Assembly: GCF_963678635.1 (NCBI RefSeq) | Contig: NC_087065.1 | Span: 1,490,001 to 1,554,000, forward strand | Source: Symsagittifera roscoffensis | Lineage: Eukaryota > Xenacoelomorpha > Acoela > Convolutidae | Reading direction: 5' to 3' | DNA length: 64,000 nt | Shown: positions 26,705 to 36,793 of the stretch, piece by piece | How positions within the stretch are numbered: position 1 is the first letter of the stretch | Layout: every line of letters begins with the position of its first letter | The notes under the pieces: generated by a model | Told to the model about the DNA's origin: nothing | Databases searched by the model: none | What the model saw: only the letters and a program-made list of their open reading frames with translations | Position numbers and translations under genes: made by a program

Positions 26705-29167
26705 ATGCAATCTTGAGGAATTCAACACCACAAGACAGGCCAGCGGCAGAGCGGACACAAGGTAATAGAGTTGACTTCGTGGAACCACAAAGGAACAAAC
26801 GACAGTCAACACCGTTACCAGCAACCCGGGAGGCCGCGAGTACGGCACCGGTGGGGGCCAAGGCTATCATAAAAAACAGCGAACACACCAAGTGGTCCAG
26901 GAGACTCCACGACTCAGAACAACGTGGGACGGATGCCATGACATGGGCAAGTACCTGGGAAATGATGAACAGGACACTAGAGGCCTTCGCTACAAGGAAC
27001 ACCGACTCGAGTGATAGAGCAGGCAATAAATCCAGAAAAAACTTTCAAGAAACCAAAAGAATTCAAAGATGATTCAGATGGATGCAATGACACTTGGGTA
27101 GAAATCATGAGGTTGCACTTGGAACAAGACAACTTGAACGATGAGAGGCAAGCATGCACAGCGATACTGAGCAATCTGGAAGGCACGGCATTGAAATGCG
27201 TGGTTGCGAAGAAAGAAGAGGAACGCGATACAGCGGACAAAATCTTTGAAATATTGTTAAATTGATTCGGCTCAGGCATGAAGGGTCATCAAGCGATAAT
27301 GCGATTTGAGAAGAGAAGACAAAGGGACGATGAATCGATAGACATGTTCCTAGATGATCTTGAGAGCTTGAGAAGAAGGAGTGACCCGGAAGAATCTACC
27401 AATCGAAGGAACTTCAGCATCGCCTCAAAATTCATTGATGGGGTAAAGAGTGATGACTTGAGAACGATGTTAGCAACATACTATACATTGTCGAAAGACA
27501 GTGCGCCAACTCCAGAAGAGATGAGGAAGAAGTCAAGAGAATACATGCTGATGAAACCCAAGAAATACTCGTACTCAGACAACAGGAAAACGCAAGGGGG
27601 GAGTCACAAAGGTCGTCATGGTACAAGCCCAGAGATGACATGGACAAACGCAGATCATGCACGAACTGCGGGTCAGCTGACCATCATGTGGCGGATTGCA
27701 CGACATACAAGCAGGGCATGAAGAGTTTGGGATATGCACCCGATGAGGAAGATATGAGCCAGCTGGAGGAACACGAGTGGCTTGATCATCAAAATAGGTG
27801 CAAGATGCTTCTTCTGCAACCAAGAGGGGCACTTCAGGATGGACTGTCCGTTGTTTTGGGAGGCGGTCAAGAATCAGAGTCACCTCAAACACAAGTTGGC
27901 GTTAGCAGCGGTACAAAACCAGAGAAACAGTCAAGGTGAATTTGAGACAAAAAACCTAGAAAAACCAAGTGCGGAACTGCCGACGAAAACAGTGAAAGCT
28001 GTAACACAATGTAATAGTGCAATAGAGGCCACGGCAAAGAACGCCCTAGAAATAAATTATGAGAAGGCGGCAGCGGAGACTATCAACAAAGTGAAACAGG
28101 ACCTGGCAGCGAAAGAAATAGAACAACGTCTGAAGCAAGAAATCGAAAGACAGAAAATGAACGAAGCATTAAGTTGCTCACAAACAATAACAGAAGCTGC
28201 AGAGGGGTCGACAAAAAATGGAAACTGCAACACTGTAAAGATGGTTACAGGAAAGCCATTTGGCATAACAAATATTGGGGCAAGAATAATGTCAATAATC
28301 ACTGTGGGCGGCCATGAAGTAACGAGAAACTTGAGCGAACCAAGTTACCAGACAATAATGCACATTGATGTGTGCGCAGATTACTTGAGTTGTATAAGCC
28401 CACAAACGACTTCTAGAGCATTGAGGGCACTACTCACGAGAGGGGGTAGCAAGTCGGTACGTGTTGATAACAGGTACACAGAAGCTTATGGTCCACATGA
28501 GGTGATGCTAAATATAGATGAAATTAGAATCTATACGAAAACAATGATAACATGTGATGAAGATCTAATTGGGCAAATCTACGTGGGAAAAGAAGAGTTG
28601 AAAGTGAGATCGATTGGACACTGCGCCATGCTTGAAGAAGATGCATTGCACATCGGGACAGAGGCAGATGTGACAGCACATGTGCTTGACGTAAGTGGTA
28701 AGAAGACTCAGTTACGTGGGTTAGTTGATACGGGAGCAGTCTTGAGTGTCATACCAATCGAAACTTGGGAACGAATGGTCTTCAACAAAGATGATTTGAT
28801 AGATTCAAGAATACGGTTGTCAGCTGCAAACAAAGGGGCCCTGCGGGTGTTGGGCAGAACGCCGATAATAGCCCTGAATCTGGGGGAACGTAACCTGTGG
28901 ATGAGCTTTCTTGTGGTAGAAAACCTAGATGAGTCTGACCAATTTATTTTAGGCAGAGACTTCATCAGGAACTTTGATGTAGCGATTGATCTAAACAAGG
29001 CAATGTTCAGGATACGGAACCCGGATAGGAGGTACGCAATCAAACCGGTAAATTTAATAATGGCAAATGAGACCAAAGCACCGGTATTCTTGAGTAGGAG
29101 GGTGAGGCTAAAGGCGAACGAGGCGGCGATCGTAAGCTTACGAATGAAAAGTTACAATGAACTATGA
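26665..29167 (+). pseudogene. Gag-protease, copy B, broken
   Basis: Homologous to A's gag along its length: LDAIL, then KPKEFKDDSDGC, GHQAIMRFEKRRQRDDESID, the knuckles CTNCGSADHHVADC (near 27655) and CFFCNQEGHFRMDC (near 27806), and protease LVDTGAVLSVIP (near 28722) with FILGRDF (near 28948) in one frame. Breaks: TGA at 27263-27265 for Arg, and indels around 27000, 27640 and 27780. From 27782 to 29167 it is open and covers the second knuckle and the whole protease, without the Trp-to-stop seen in A. Confidence 0.9.
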
Positions 29168-31123
29168 CAACAAGCAGGTATGCATAGTCCCAAATCCAAA
29201 TAGTCAAAGTGCTGCTGTTTTAGGAAGATCCTTCTCGATCACGAAGAGCGGTCTCTGCGTGAGTGTCTTGTTGAATACCCTTGACATGCCAATCACGATA
29301 CAGAGGGGGAGGAAACTGGGAGATGCTTTACCTGTAAAAACTCGATATGAAATGACTGAAACCATAAACAAAATGAAGTTGTTGATTGTCCCAATCATAG
29401 GGACAAAATTTGTATCTTGAGACGATTGACGAAAATAAAAGATTCATCAGGTCTTGTGAAGTCACTTAAGTCAGAGACAGACGATGGACTATCGAGCTGT
29501 TCGAATTTCCCGGAACGGCCCGCACTAGATGAAATGCAGAGTGATAAACCGGTCTTACCGGAAATTGAACACTTAAGAGGCAAGTTAACGGACGAACAGC
29601 TCGAAGCCATCAAGGACGTACTAGAAAGGAACGAGGAGGTTTTTTCAAGACATAAGGCAGACATCGGGTGTTGTAATTTTGTTGAGCATGAAATAGAACT
29701 TGAGGAAAACGCAATACCACACAGGGAGGGGGCGAGGCGCATGACCCCACACAAATCGGATGCGTGTAGAAAGGAGATTGAAACGCTACTAGAGTATGAC
29801 ATGATAGAACCATCCAAATCACCGTGGGCGTGTGGAGTAGTGATGGCCAAAAAGAAAGGCGACCAGTTGAGGTTTTGTTGTGACTTTCGATACCTGAACT
29901 CCGTCACGGTGAAGGATGCCTATCCCATACCTAGGATTGATGAGAGTCTCTCGAAGTTAGGTGATGCAAAATTTTTTACGACTCTTGATTTAGGCTTGGC
30001 CTTTTGGCAGGTACCACTCAGGAAACAGGACAGGGACAAGACAGGGTTTGCCTGCGAGTTGGGTCTGTTTCAATGGAAACGGATGCCGTTTGGACTATGC
30101 AATGCCACTGCCACGTTTCAGCGGCTGATGGCACACGCTCTGATAGGCGTGACGAAAAAGTACGGCAATCTGGTAATGTGCTACGAGGATGACGTGGTAA
30201 TAGCGACACCCACACTAGAGGACCACATTGAGAGACTTGACGAAGTATTTGCGTGTATGAAGAGGTCGGGGCTGAAGTGCAAACCATCAAAGTGTGAGAA
30301 ACTCAAGGACTCGATAAAATACTTGGGCAGGATGGTGGACAAACACGGCATCAGACCAGATCCAGACGCAGTAGAAGCAGTTCTAACTTGGAAATCGCCG
30401 AAAACGGAACACCAATTGATGAGCTTCCTGGGTTTTGCAAATTACTACAGAGAATTCGTCAAAGGCTATGCAGACAAGGTTTATCCGACGCAACAGTTAA
30501 TGAGGCACAAGGGCAAGAAGTTCACGTGGAACAACGCAGCGGAAGAGCCATTCCAGAGAATAAAGAAATAGTTGTGCGAGGCACCAGTACTAGGGATGCC
30601 AACAGAGAAAGGGATGTACGTGCTGGATACGGACGCGTCGGTAGTAGCGATATCGGGAATACTCCACCAGGAACAAGAGTGGAACGGGAAAACAGTCTTG
30701 AGACCAATAGCGTACGGAAGCAAAGTCCTAAGTGACACGGAAATGAAGTACGGAGCACCGAAAGCAGAGATGTTTGCGTTGGTTACCTTTGTCGAGAAAT
30801 ATAGGGCATACCTAGGCAGCGAGCCATTCAAGCTGCGAGTCGACAACAGGGCACTAAGCTGGCTGAAGACGTACTCAATGGACCAAAGTTACATTGGGAG
30901 GTGGATAGTTCGCCTGGACGGATACGATATGATAATTGAGCATAGAACACGAAGCAAACATCAAAATGCTGACAGCTTGAGCAAGCAGACGGAGTTATAC
31001 GAGAGACAAGAACAGAGGGAGGCAGATAGACCTGAGATCAAGGATGGCTTCTCCTTCATGGACAAGGAAACGTATGACAGTCTTCCTCTCACGAGATGGT
31101 TGGAAAATCAGGCAAACCAATAG
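29157..31123 (+). pseudogene. Reverse transcriptase/RNase H, copy B, broken
   Basis: Three pieces: 29157-29420 (VCIVPNPNS segment), 29417-30571 (RT) and 30572-31123 (RNase H). RT has LRFCCDFRYLN, LDLG, MPFGLCNA and the catalytic box YEDD (at about 30182) instead of YVDD in A and C. TAG at 30569-30571 splits RT from RNase H. RNase H keeps DTDAS, KAEMF, VDN and NADSLS. Frameshifts near 29160 and 29417 and after 31100. Confidence 0.9.
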
Positions 31124-32250
31124 AAGATCACCCCGAATCACCAAAAGATACTACGAAAGAAACAATCTTGAAAAATAACCGAGGGATGCCTATAGGAATA
31201 ATGCTCAAGTCAAAGATCGTGAGGGAGACGCTCAAAGCAAAAGGCTACGATCTTAACCAGGTAGAGACGGGGGAAGCACAAATAGACAATGACTTAAAGA
31301 GGTTACTCGGGAAACTAGCAGATGATAAGCCCGTGATTCAAGAAAACTGTAAGGAGGAACCTGAGGTCACAATATTGCGAAAGAGCGGGACAGCTAGTGA
31401 TAGAAATACCTCGAAGGTGACTAACCTTGATGGGAAGGAAGTGGTGCAGTCACTGGTTGAAAAGATCCCAGCCGACTTACTTGAACAGACTAGAGTTAGG
31501 AAAAAGAGAGTGGAGTTCAAGGAAGAAGCTGAAGCGGGGAGCGGTCCACGTCCACGGAGGAAGAAAACACTGAAGGAGAAAATTTGTCCGGGGAGTGTGA
31601 AAAGGTGGGATGAGGACTCGGAAGCGAGCATCTACAATCAAGAGAGTCTCTGCATGATATTGGCAGAAGAAAAGATTAGACACCGCGACAGGGAATTACA
31701 AACAGATCCGTCCTCAGGAACCTTCAACTTGGACGTGCAGGAAGTACGAGGAGGTGAAGAACTTGAAAGGATTGCAGTTTCGAGGAAGCCATTCATGGAA
31801 CTATCATGCAACTCAAATGTGAGAACAAATCTGGTGCCAGAGGATGATATGAAGATCGTAAAGAGGATAATATGCATGAAGCTGAATGACGACATCCACA
31901 ACCCTGGAAAAAAGAATGGACAGATCATGGCACTAAAGGAACATGTCAAGGCGAGATATAGGCTGTCGGACCTGATAAGAGCCCAAAAGAATGACAAGAT
32001 GACAAGTAACCTCTCCAAATGGATCCGAACGGGGTCCAAGGAGAAAGGGGAACATGAAGAAGACAGCTACAAGATCCTGAGCCAGTTCTACAAAGAAAGG
32101 AAAGATTTACTCTATCACACAGCTGACGGGGTGGTAGCATACAAGAGAAAAGACGAGGAAAAAATATTACACAAGCACAACCTCATCATATTACCACAAT
32201 TGTATCAGACAGAGGTGCTGTTCAGATCGCACGATCAGATGGGGCACTAG
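31096..32250 (+). pseudogene. Linker plus integrase N-terminus, copy B
   Basis: 385 codons open. The acidic/basic linker is weakly like A's, then RYRSLDLIRAQ-type block, SNLSKWI, and EEDSYKILSQFY that starts A's integrase. It stops at a TAG (32248-32250) inside the HHCC finger, in place of the Gln found in A. Shows that linker and integrase belonged to one reading frame. Carries one GTCCGGGGAGT motif at 31586. Confidence 0.8.
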
Positions 32251-33819
32251 GGGAAAGACAAGGTGCAACAAAGAATACTTCGCAGGTTCGATTGGCCAGG
32301 ATTGAGGAAAACTTGCGAGAGGTGGGTGAATGCATGCCTGGCACGCCTGCAAGTGAAAGACCCAAGGAAGATGAAATTCCCACTCAAGTCGGTGGAAAGC
32401 TCGGAATTTAATGAAGTGGTGCAGATAGACCATCAAAAGATCTGCATGACGGAGTCGGGATATAACCAGATACTGGTTATAATTGACCACTTCACAAAGC
32501 TGGCAGAAGCGGTGCCGTGTCAAACAGCTTCGGCAGAGGAGACTTGTGACCACTTGATAACCAAGTGGATATCGAGGTATGGTTGTCCAATGACTTTTCA
32601 GTCAGACAACGGCAAGGCCTTTGTGGGGGACTTGACTAAAGAATTATTGAAGAGGTCACACATTGCTCAAGCACACTCAACGACTTACCATCCTCAGACC
32701 AACGGGCTGGTAGAGACACAGAATAGAACGTTGGTGAAAATGCTGAGGGTATTCTGCTCAAGGTACATGACAGACTGGGATAAGTATCTGCCGCAAGTGG
32801 TATGGGCATACAACAGTACTCAACACTCAACGACGGGAATCAGTCCATTCATGATGCTGACAGGCAAAGAGAGAGCGATGCCCCTGACGTTCTTTTACCC
32901 GGAGTATGAAGGGAAGAGGACGTCGCCTCAAGCTTACGTGAAAGAAGCGATCAGAAAACAGCAGGAAATAAACGAGCTATGCAGGAGGAACACTGCGCAG
33001 GCACAAATGAGACAGCGCAAGAAATATGATGAGAAGATATTACAGGCGAAGCCATGTGAAGTGGGTCAGTATGTGTGGGTTTTCCAGAATGTTATACCGC
33101 CCAAAGGGACGAAGAAACTACTCAAGAAATGGAGAGGACCATTCATGATAACTGAAGTACATCAACAAGGACCGTTCTACCGCTTGAGTACTGGGCGAGC
33201 AGCACATTATGAGAACCTGAAGCCTCATGTCCCATCCCCAGAGGACTGGTGTATACCAAAGGACATGGAGGGACTAGAGTACCTGCTGGTGGAACCAGCA
33301 TGTGAAGTGAACGAAAAAGGCACCAGAGAAAAGAATGATGGCAATGAGAACTTGAGTTTGGATGACAATGAAAAAATAGACGCGGACTCTGAAGCGGAAT
33401 CTTTTTTGGAAGAAGATTGGAACGATCCGGAGCAAGGTGAGGTGCCGAAGTGGACAAAACCAGACTTGTCAAGACCAGCGGGGACAAGGAGTGGCAATCG
33501 CAAACGCACAGGTATGAGGTACAACAGGTATGGGGACAATTTCTTGATCGACAAGATACAGCCCGATGACCTAGGCAAAGAACTAATAAGTGTGGGCGAG
33601 CTGGCGGCAGATGGTGAATGGCAGATCATCAATAATAATGATCACTACCCACAGGAAGACTACTCGACACCGGAACAGGAGACGGATTTAGAACAGAGCG
33701 AGATAGAGAGGAGGGAGAATACGAACCTGAGGATATTAGAATGGATGCGCGATGTCAAGAACGGAAGCGAGGAAGGACAGAGCATACAGCAAGTTGACAT
33801 ATCAGCGGGAAGTACATGA
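32251..33819 (+). pseudogene. Integrase core and tail, copy B
   Basis: Continues the previous frame after the TAG. Second half of the HHCC finger is damaged: ACLARLQ where A has the CLSC pair, so its first Cys-x2-Cys is Cys-x2-Arg. Core triad intact: VQIDHQKICM, FQSDNGKAFVGDL and GLVETQNRTL (Glu present). GPF module KKWRGPFMITEVHQ, then an acidic tail. Stop TGA overlaps the ATG of the macro-domain ORF as ATGA (33816-33819). Confidence 0.9.
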
Positions 33820-34541
33820 AAACGGAGAATCCTCTTTTCGACTGGACGGCAACAGACAGCCCGCTCGACATTCCGCCAGATAATTCAGTCCCAGCATCAT
33901 CGACGGGGACGTCGATAAATATTTTTGTCCGGGGAGTGGGGGTAGGACTTACCCACACCGAAAATTTAATGATAGAGAAACTCAGAGAAGTGAGAGAAAC
34001 GTGCGGACTGGAACTGGAAGGGGAGGAGGCCGAGCCTACCATAGGACGGAATTTCAAAACGAAGTTTGAAATACCGAACGAATACTCAGAAAATATCCTG
34101 ATAACGGATAGTGACTTCATTCTGTCAGACAGGACTAGCGCAATCTGTATCACGGCGGACATGAGCTTCAAATCAAGACTGGAGGCTGACTTCAAGAGAG
34201 AGTACCAGAACGTGGAGTTTCTGTTTAGACAGAGACCGGGACTGGGAGGAATGGCCGCGCTTCCACCATCAGTAGCACAAGTCCCGGGTAAATACTTGTG
34301 CTTCCCAGTGACGAGGTTCAATGACAGGAACACGATCGATCCCGAACACGTGATGTTGGCACTAACAAGACTACGAGACTTCATAATTGAAAGAGGGATA
34401 ACGGAGGTCTCAATGCCGGTGTATGACCCAAACAGGGGGAAATTGAGCCGAAGGGAATTGTACGCTATCCTACACGTGGTCTTCGCAGAAACTGAGATAA
34501 TGGTGCATCTTCACAAGAAATACTACTTGAGCATTGCCTGA
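33816..34541 (+). CDS. Macro-domain protein (TARG1/OARD1-like), copy B, intact
   Basis: 241 codons from an ATG that overlaps the integrase stop. Residues about 85-235 follow the plan of the TARG1/OARD1/Poa1p branch of macro domains: a strand ILITDSDF (the GDL-like first strand), SAICITADMSFKSRLEADFK (in place of SLAHCVSxDxxMGxGIAxxFK), GGMAALP, KYLCFPVTR (YYLITK), a helix, VSMPVYDPNRGKL (the MPRIGCGLxxL loop) and VVFAETEIMVHL (VFxxTxIxIxVY). These proteins bind ADP-ribose, and TARG1 removes ADP-ribose from Glu/Asp. The catalytic Asp of the loop has no obvious equivalent, so binding without hydrolysis is possible. Cytosolic or nuclear; no signal peptide. Found in all three copies after integrase. 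Assignment is by eye; confirmation needs profile or structure comparison. Confidence 0.75.
   Translation: MKTENPLFDWTATDSPLDIPPDNSVPASSTGTSINIFVRGVGVGLTHTENLMIEKLREVRETCGLELEGEEAEPTIGRNFKTKFEIPNEYSENILITDSDFILSDRTSAICITADMSFKSRLEADFKREYQNVEFLFRQRPGLGGMAALPPSVAQVPGKYLCFPVTRFNDRNTIDPEHVMLALTRLRDFIIERGITEVSMPVYDPNRGKLSRRELYAILHVVFAETEIMVHLHKKYYLSIA
33922..33960 (+). promoter_or_regulatory. TTTTTGTCCGGGGAGT motif at macro ORF start, copy B
   Basis: Same 39-base element as in A (5386-5424), differing at one or two positions although the flanking codons differ. Encodes IFVRGVGVGLTHT. Confidence 0.6.
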
Positions 34542-35082
34542 GTCGGGTACACGGGGGTCTTGAGTTGGGCATGAGGGAAGAACCTCGAGTTAGGTGTGGG
34601 GGTATAAAACAGGTAAAGAATCTTAGAGGTGATTGGCATGACAATTAATATTTTAAATGATTGATGGTGCTAAAACATAAAATGGATCTGCATGTTTTTA
34701 GAAAATTTGCAATTGAACCATTTTAGTAGGACGAAAAGGAAAGGGTTTTAACTATAGTAGTGAAGGGGGTTTTTAGGTTAGGAACACAGCCTGTTAGTCT
34801 AAAAATTGGGTGTTATTTTCAGATTGATTTGGTAAAGTCAATTTGACTACCCAACTGTATTCAATTGAAGAAAGGAAGTCCTTAAGCGGAAAAGCAAATT
34901 GAACGACGTTTCAAGAAGTAAACTCAAGTTGCTAAAGTAAACTCAAGTTGCTCAGGTAAAACTCAAGCTGCTCAGGTAAAACTCAAGTTGCTCAGGTAAA
35001 ACTCCAGTTGCTCAGGTAAAACTCAAGTTGCTCAGGTAAAACTCAAGTCGCTAAAACTCAAGATCATCTGGAAATTACAGAA
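34542..35082 (+). other. Non-coding spacer between macro and coiled-coil ORFs, copy B
   Basis: 540 bases without a gene, in the same position as the spacers of A and C. No clear sequence match to them. Its last third is the 20-base tandem repeat. GAAATTACAG at 35071-35080 just before the ATG (35083) resembles a splice acceptor, but lacks a long pyrimidine tract. Confidence 0.6.
34921..35056 (+). repeat. 20-base tandem repeat, seven units, before the SGNH ORF
   Basis: Unit ACTCAAGTTGCTCAGGTAAA, starting near 34922, 34941, 34961, 34981, 35001, 35021 and 35041; outer units slightly diverged. Ends 27 bases before the ORF start. Confidence 0.9.
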
Positions 35083-36468
35083 ATGGCAGATCGATTCTGG
35101 AAGTCCATGCCATCGTCTTTGAAAAAACCCACACTTGATGAGTTGTACAGACGTCTGAGGGACCTGGATTATACTCAAGTGGATGAGAGAATGGCAGTGA
35201 TGCTGAATGCCATCCTCCAGTTGGAGGAACAGGGCGAGTGCCGGGAGTCTGCGACAGAAGCGGTTTTGATGGTAGGCTACACCACCGATGGAATATCCAA
35301 TCAAGAGCAAACCAGGTGGCTGTCTTGGAACGTGGATGGAGCGATAAGGGGGTTCGACTTGGCAAGGAACCCTGGCTTGAGTAACAATACTGAGTATGGT
35401 GCAGGGGAGTTCCCACTGCCGGTCAGACCATCAGTCAGATCCACGGGCCAGAGCACGAGTAAGACACCATCGATGACACGGGCGCAGCAGACGGGGGAAG
35501 CGTATCCAGACGTTAGTATCATGAAGACAGAGCTTGAGAGGACTCAGCGGGAGAGTAACAAGGCGAACCTCGACCGGGATCAAGCGAAGCTCGAGAGAGA
35601 TCAGGCGAAACTTGAGAGGGATCAAGCGCGGAGGGAACTGGATATGTTGAGAGCTGAACAGCTACAGGCAGAAAGAGTGCGAGAGAATGCCGCGAATTGT
35701 GAGCAGCTCAAGTCGGAGCTTGAAAGGATCCAGCAACGACAACGCGAGCTCGATATGCAGAAAGGGGCTAGGCGCAAAGAGCGGGTGGTGACCGGCTCAA
35801 GACCAGAGTCACGTATGGAGGTGGATGACGCTCCTAGATCGAAGGGACGATTTAACCTCGATCGCGCGGCTCAAGAACATATGAACGAGGGGTTGGAAGT
35901 GTGGATACCGACTGAATCAGCGTCCTCCCTGCGTGGTCTAGAGACACAAGTAATACGCCCGTTGATGGACGTCGCGCTGCCTGGATATACACCAAGTTCG
36001 ACCCCGAGTAGTAGTCAGGTGAGTGGTAGCTCGTCACGACTGAAAGAGTTGCACGAGCGGCTACAGCTAAGGAGTCGTGAGAGTCCAGCAAGAGTGGAGC
36101 TACCCTCGACGTGGGGGGAGCAACCTGTCAGGAGTGTGGTGATCTCAAGTTACAAGAAGAATACGGAAGGTAGATACCACAGGCACAATCGGATGGACTG
36201 GAGCACGGCGCAGAGAGACAGGATAGATTGCTTCCATGACGCGGCTTGGGTGGAATACCTCACGCAACCACGTGTGCCCAAGGGGGCGGTCCACCTGATC
36301 ATAGGGGACAGCTTGTTGCGGGTGCTGACCCGGATTCAGTCCCATTGGCAAACGGGGATCTTGAGCTTCGCTGGAGCTGCGACGCCGCAGATGTTAGCAA
36401 CACTTGAGATGCTAGGGATTAGGGATGGCAAGAGTATACACGGTGACTCTGATGGTCGGGACGAATGA
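35083..36468 (+). pseudogene. Coiled-coil plus SGNH-hydrolase ORF, copy B, first part
   Basis: ATG 35083. N-terminal module as in A (LDELYRRLRDLDY, ATEAVLMVGY, DLARNPGLS, GEFPLPVRP). A coil with near-exact heptads (DRDQAKLERDQAKLERDQAR, residues about 165-185) runs to about 230. Then a linker and, at residues 403-412, HLIIGDSLLR with the nucleophile Ser410 of SGNH block I kept, plus SFAGAATPQM as block II. The frame then shifts near 36430-36445 (one base) and block III continues in the next frame. Shows that coil and hydrolase are one protein. Confidence 0.8.
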
Positions 36469-36793
36469 CGTGTCTAGGGGGGAAGCAAGGAAGGTGACGA
36501 GGCTGCACGACAAGATGAGCTGCATTCTTGAGGAATTGCGCATTCGAATGGATCCGGCCATTCTTACGGTGTGCACCATCCCTTACAACATGAAAGCGGA
36601 CCAACATGCAATGGAGATGAATACGAAAGTGCGAAACCTGAACGAAATAATCAGGCAGATACACCAAAGAAGCGTCCTCCCCGTTGGGCTGTTGGACGTG
36701 GCCGAGCAAATGGAGCTATCTGCTATCCCTGACGATGCATCCTCGGATGGGACTCACTTTGATAGGCCCAGAGGGGGTGGAGTGGTTAAATGA
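36425..36793 (+). pseudogene. SGNH-hydrolase C-terminal half, copy B
   Basis: Continues the domain after the frameshift: MVGTNDVSRG (block III, GTND at about 36458-36469), ILTVCTIPYN strand, and SSDGTHFD (block V, Asp and His present). With Ser410 upstream, all SGNH catalytic positions exist in B, unlike A and C. Ends VVK-TGA, whose TGA overlaps the ATG of the next ORF (ATGA, 36790-36793). Shorter than A: the Ser/Pro-rich tail is absent here and appears at the start of the next ORF. Confidence 0.8.

Noticed and set aside
32248-32250. Alternative genetic code with TAG as Gln
   Set aside because: This TAG aligns with Gln, but other in-frame stops align with Trp (10802), Tyr (41246), Arg (27263) and Cys (5039), so there is no consistent reassignment.
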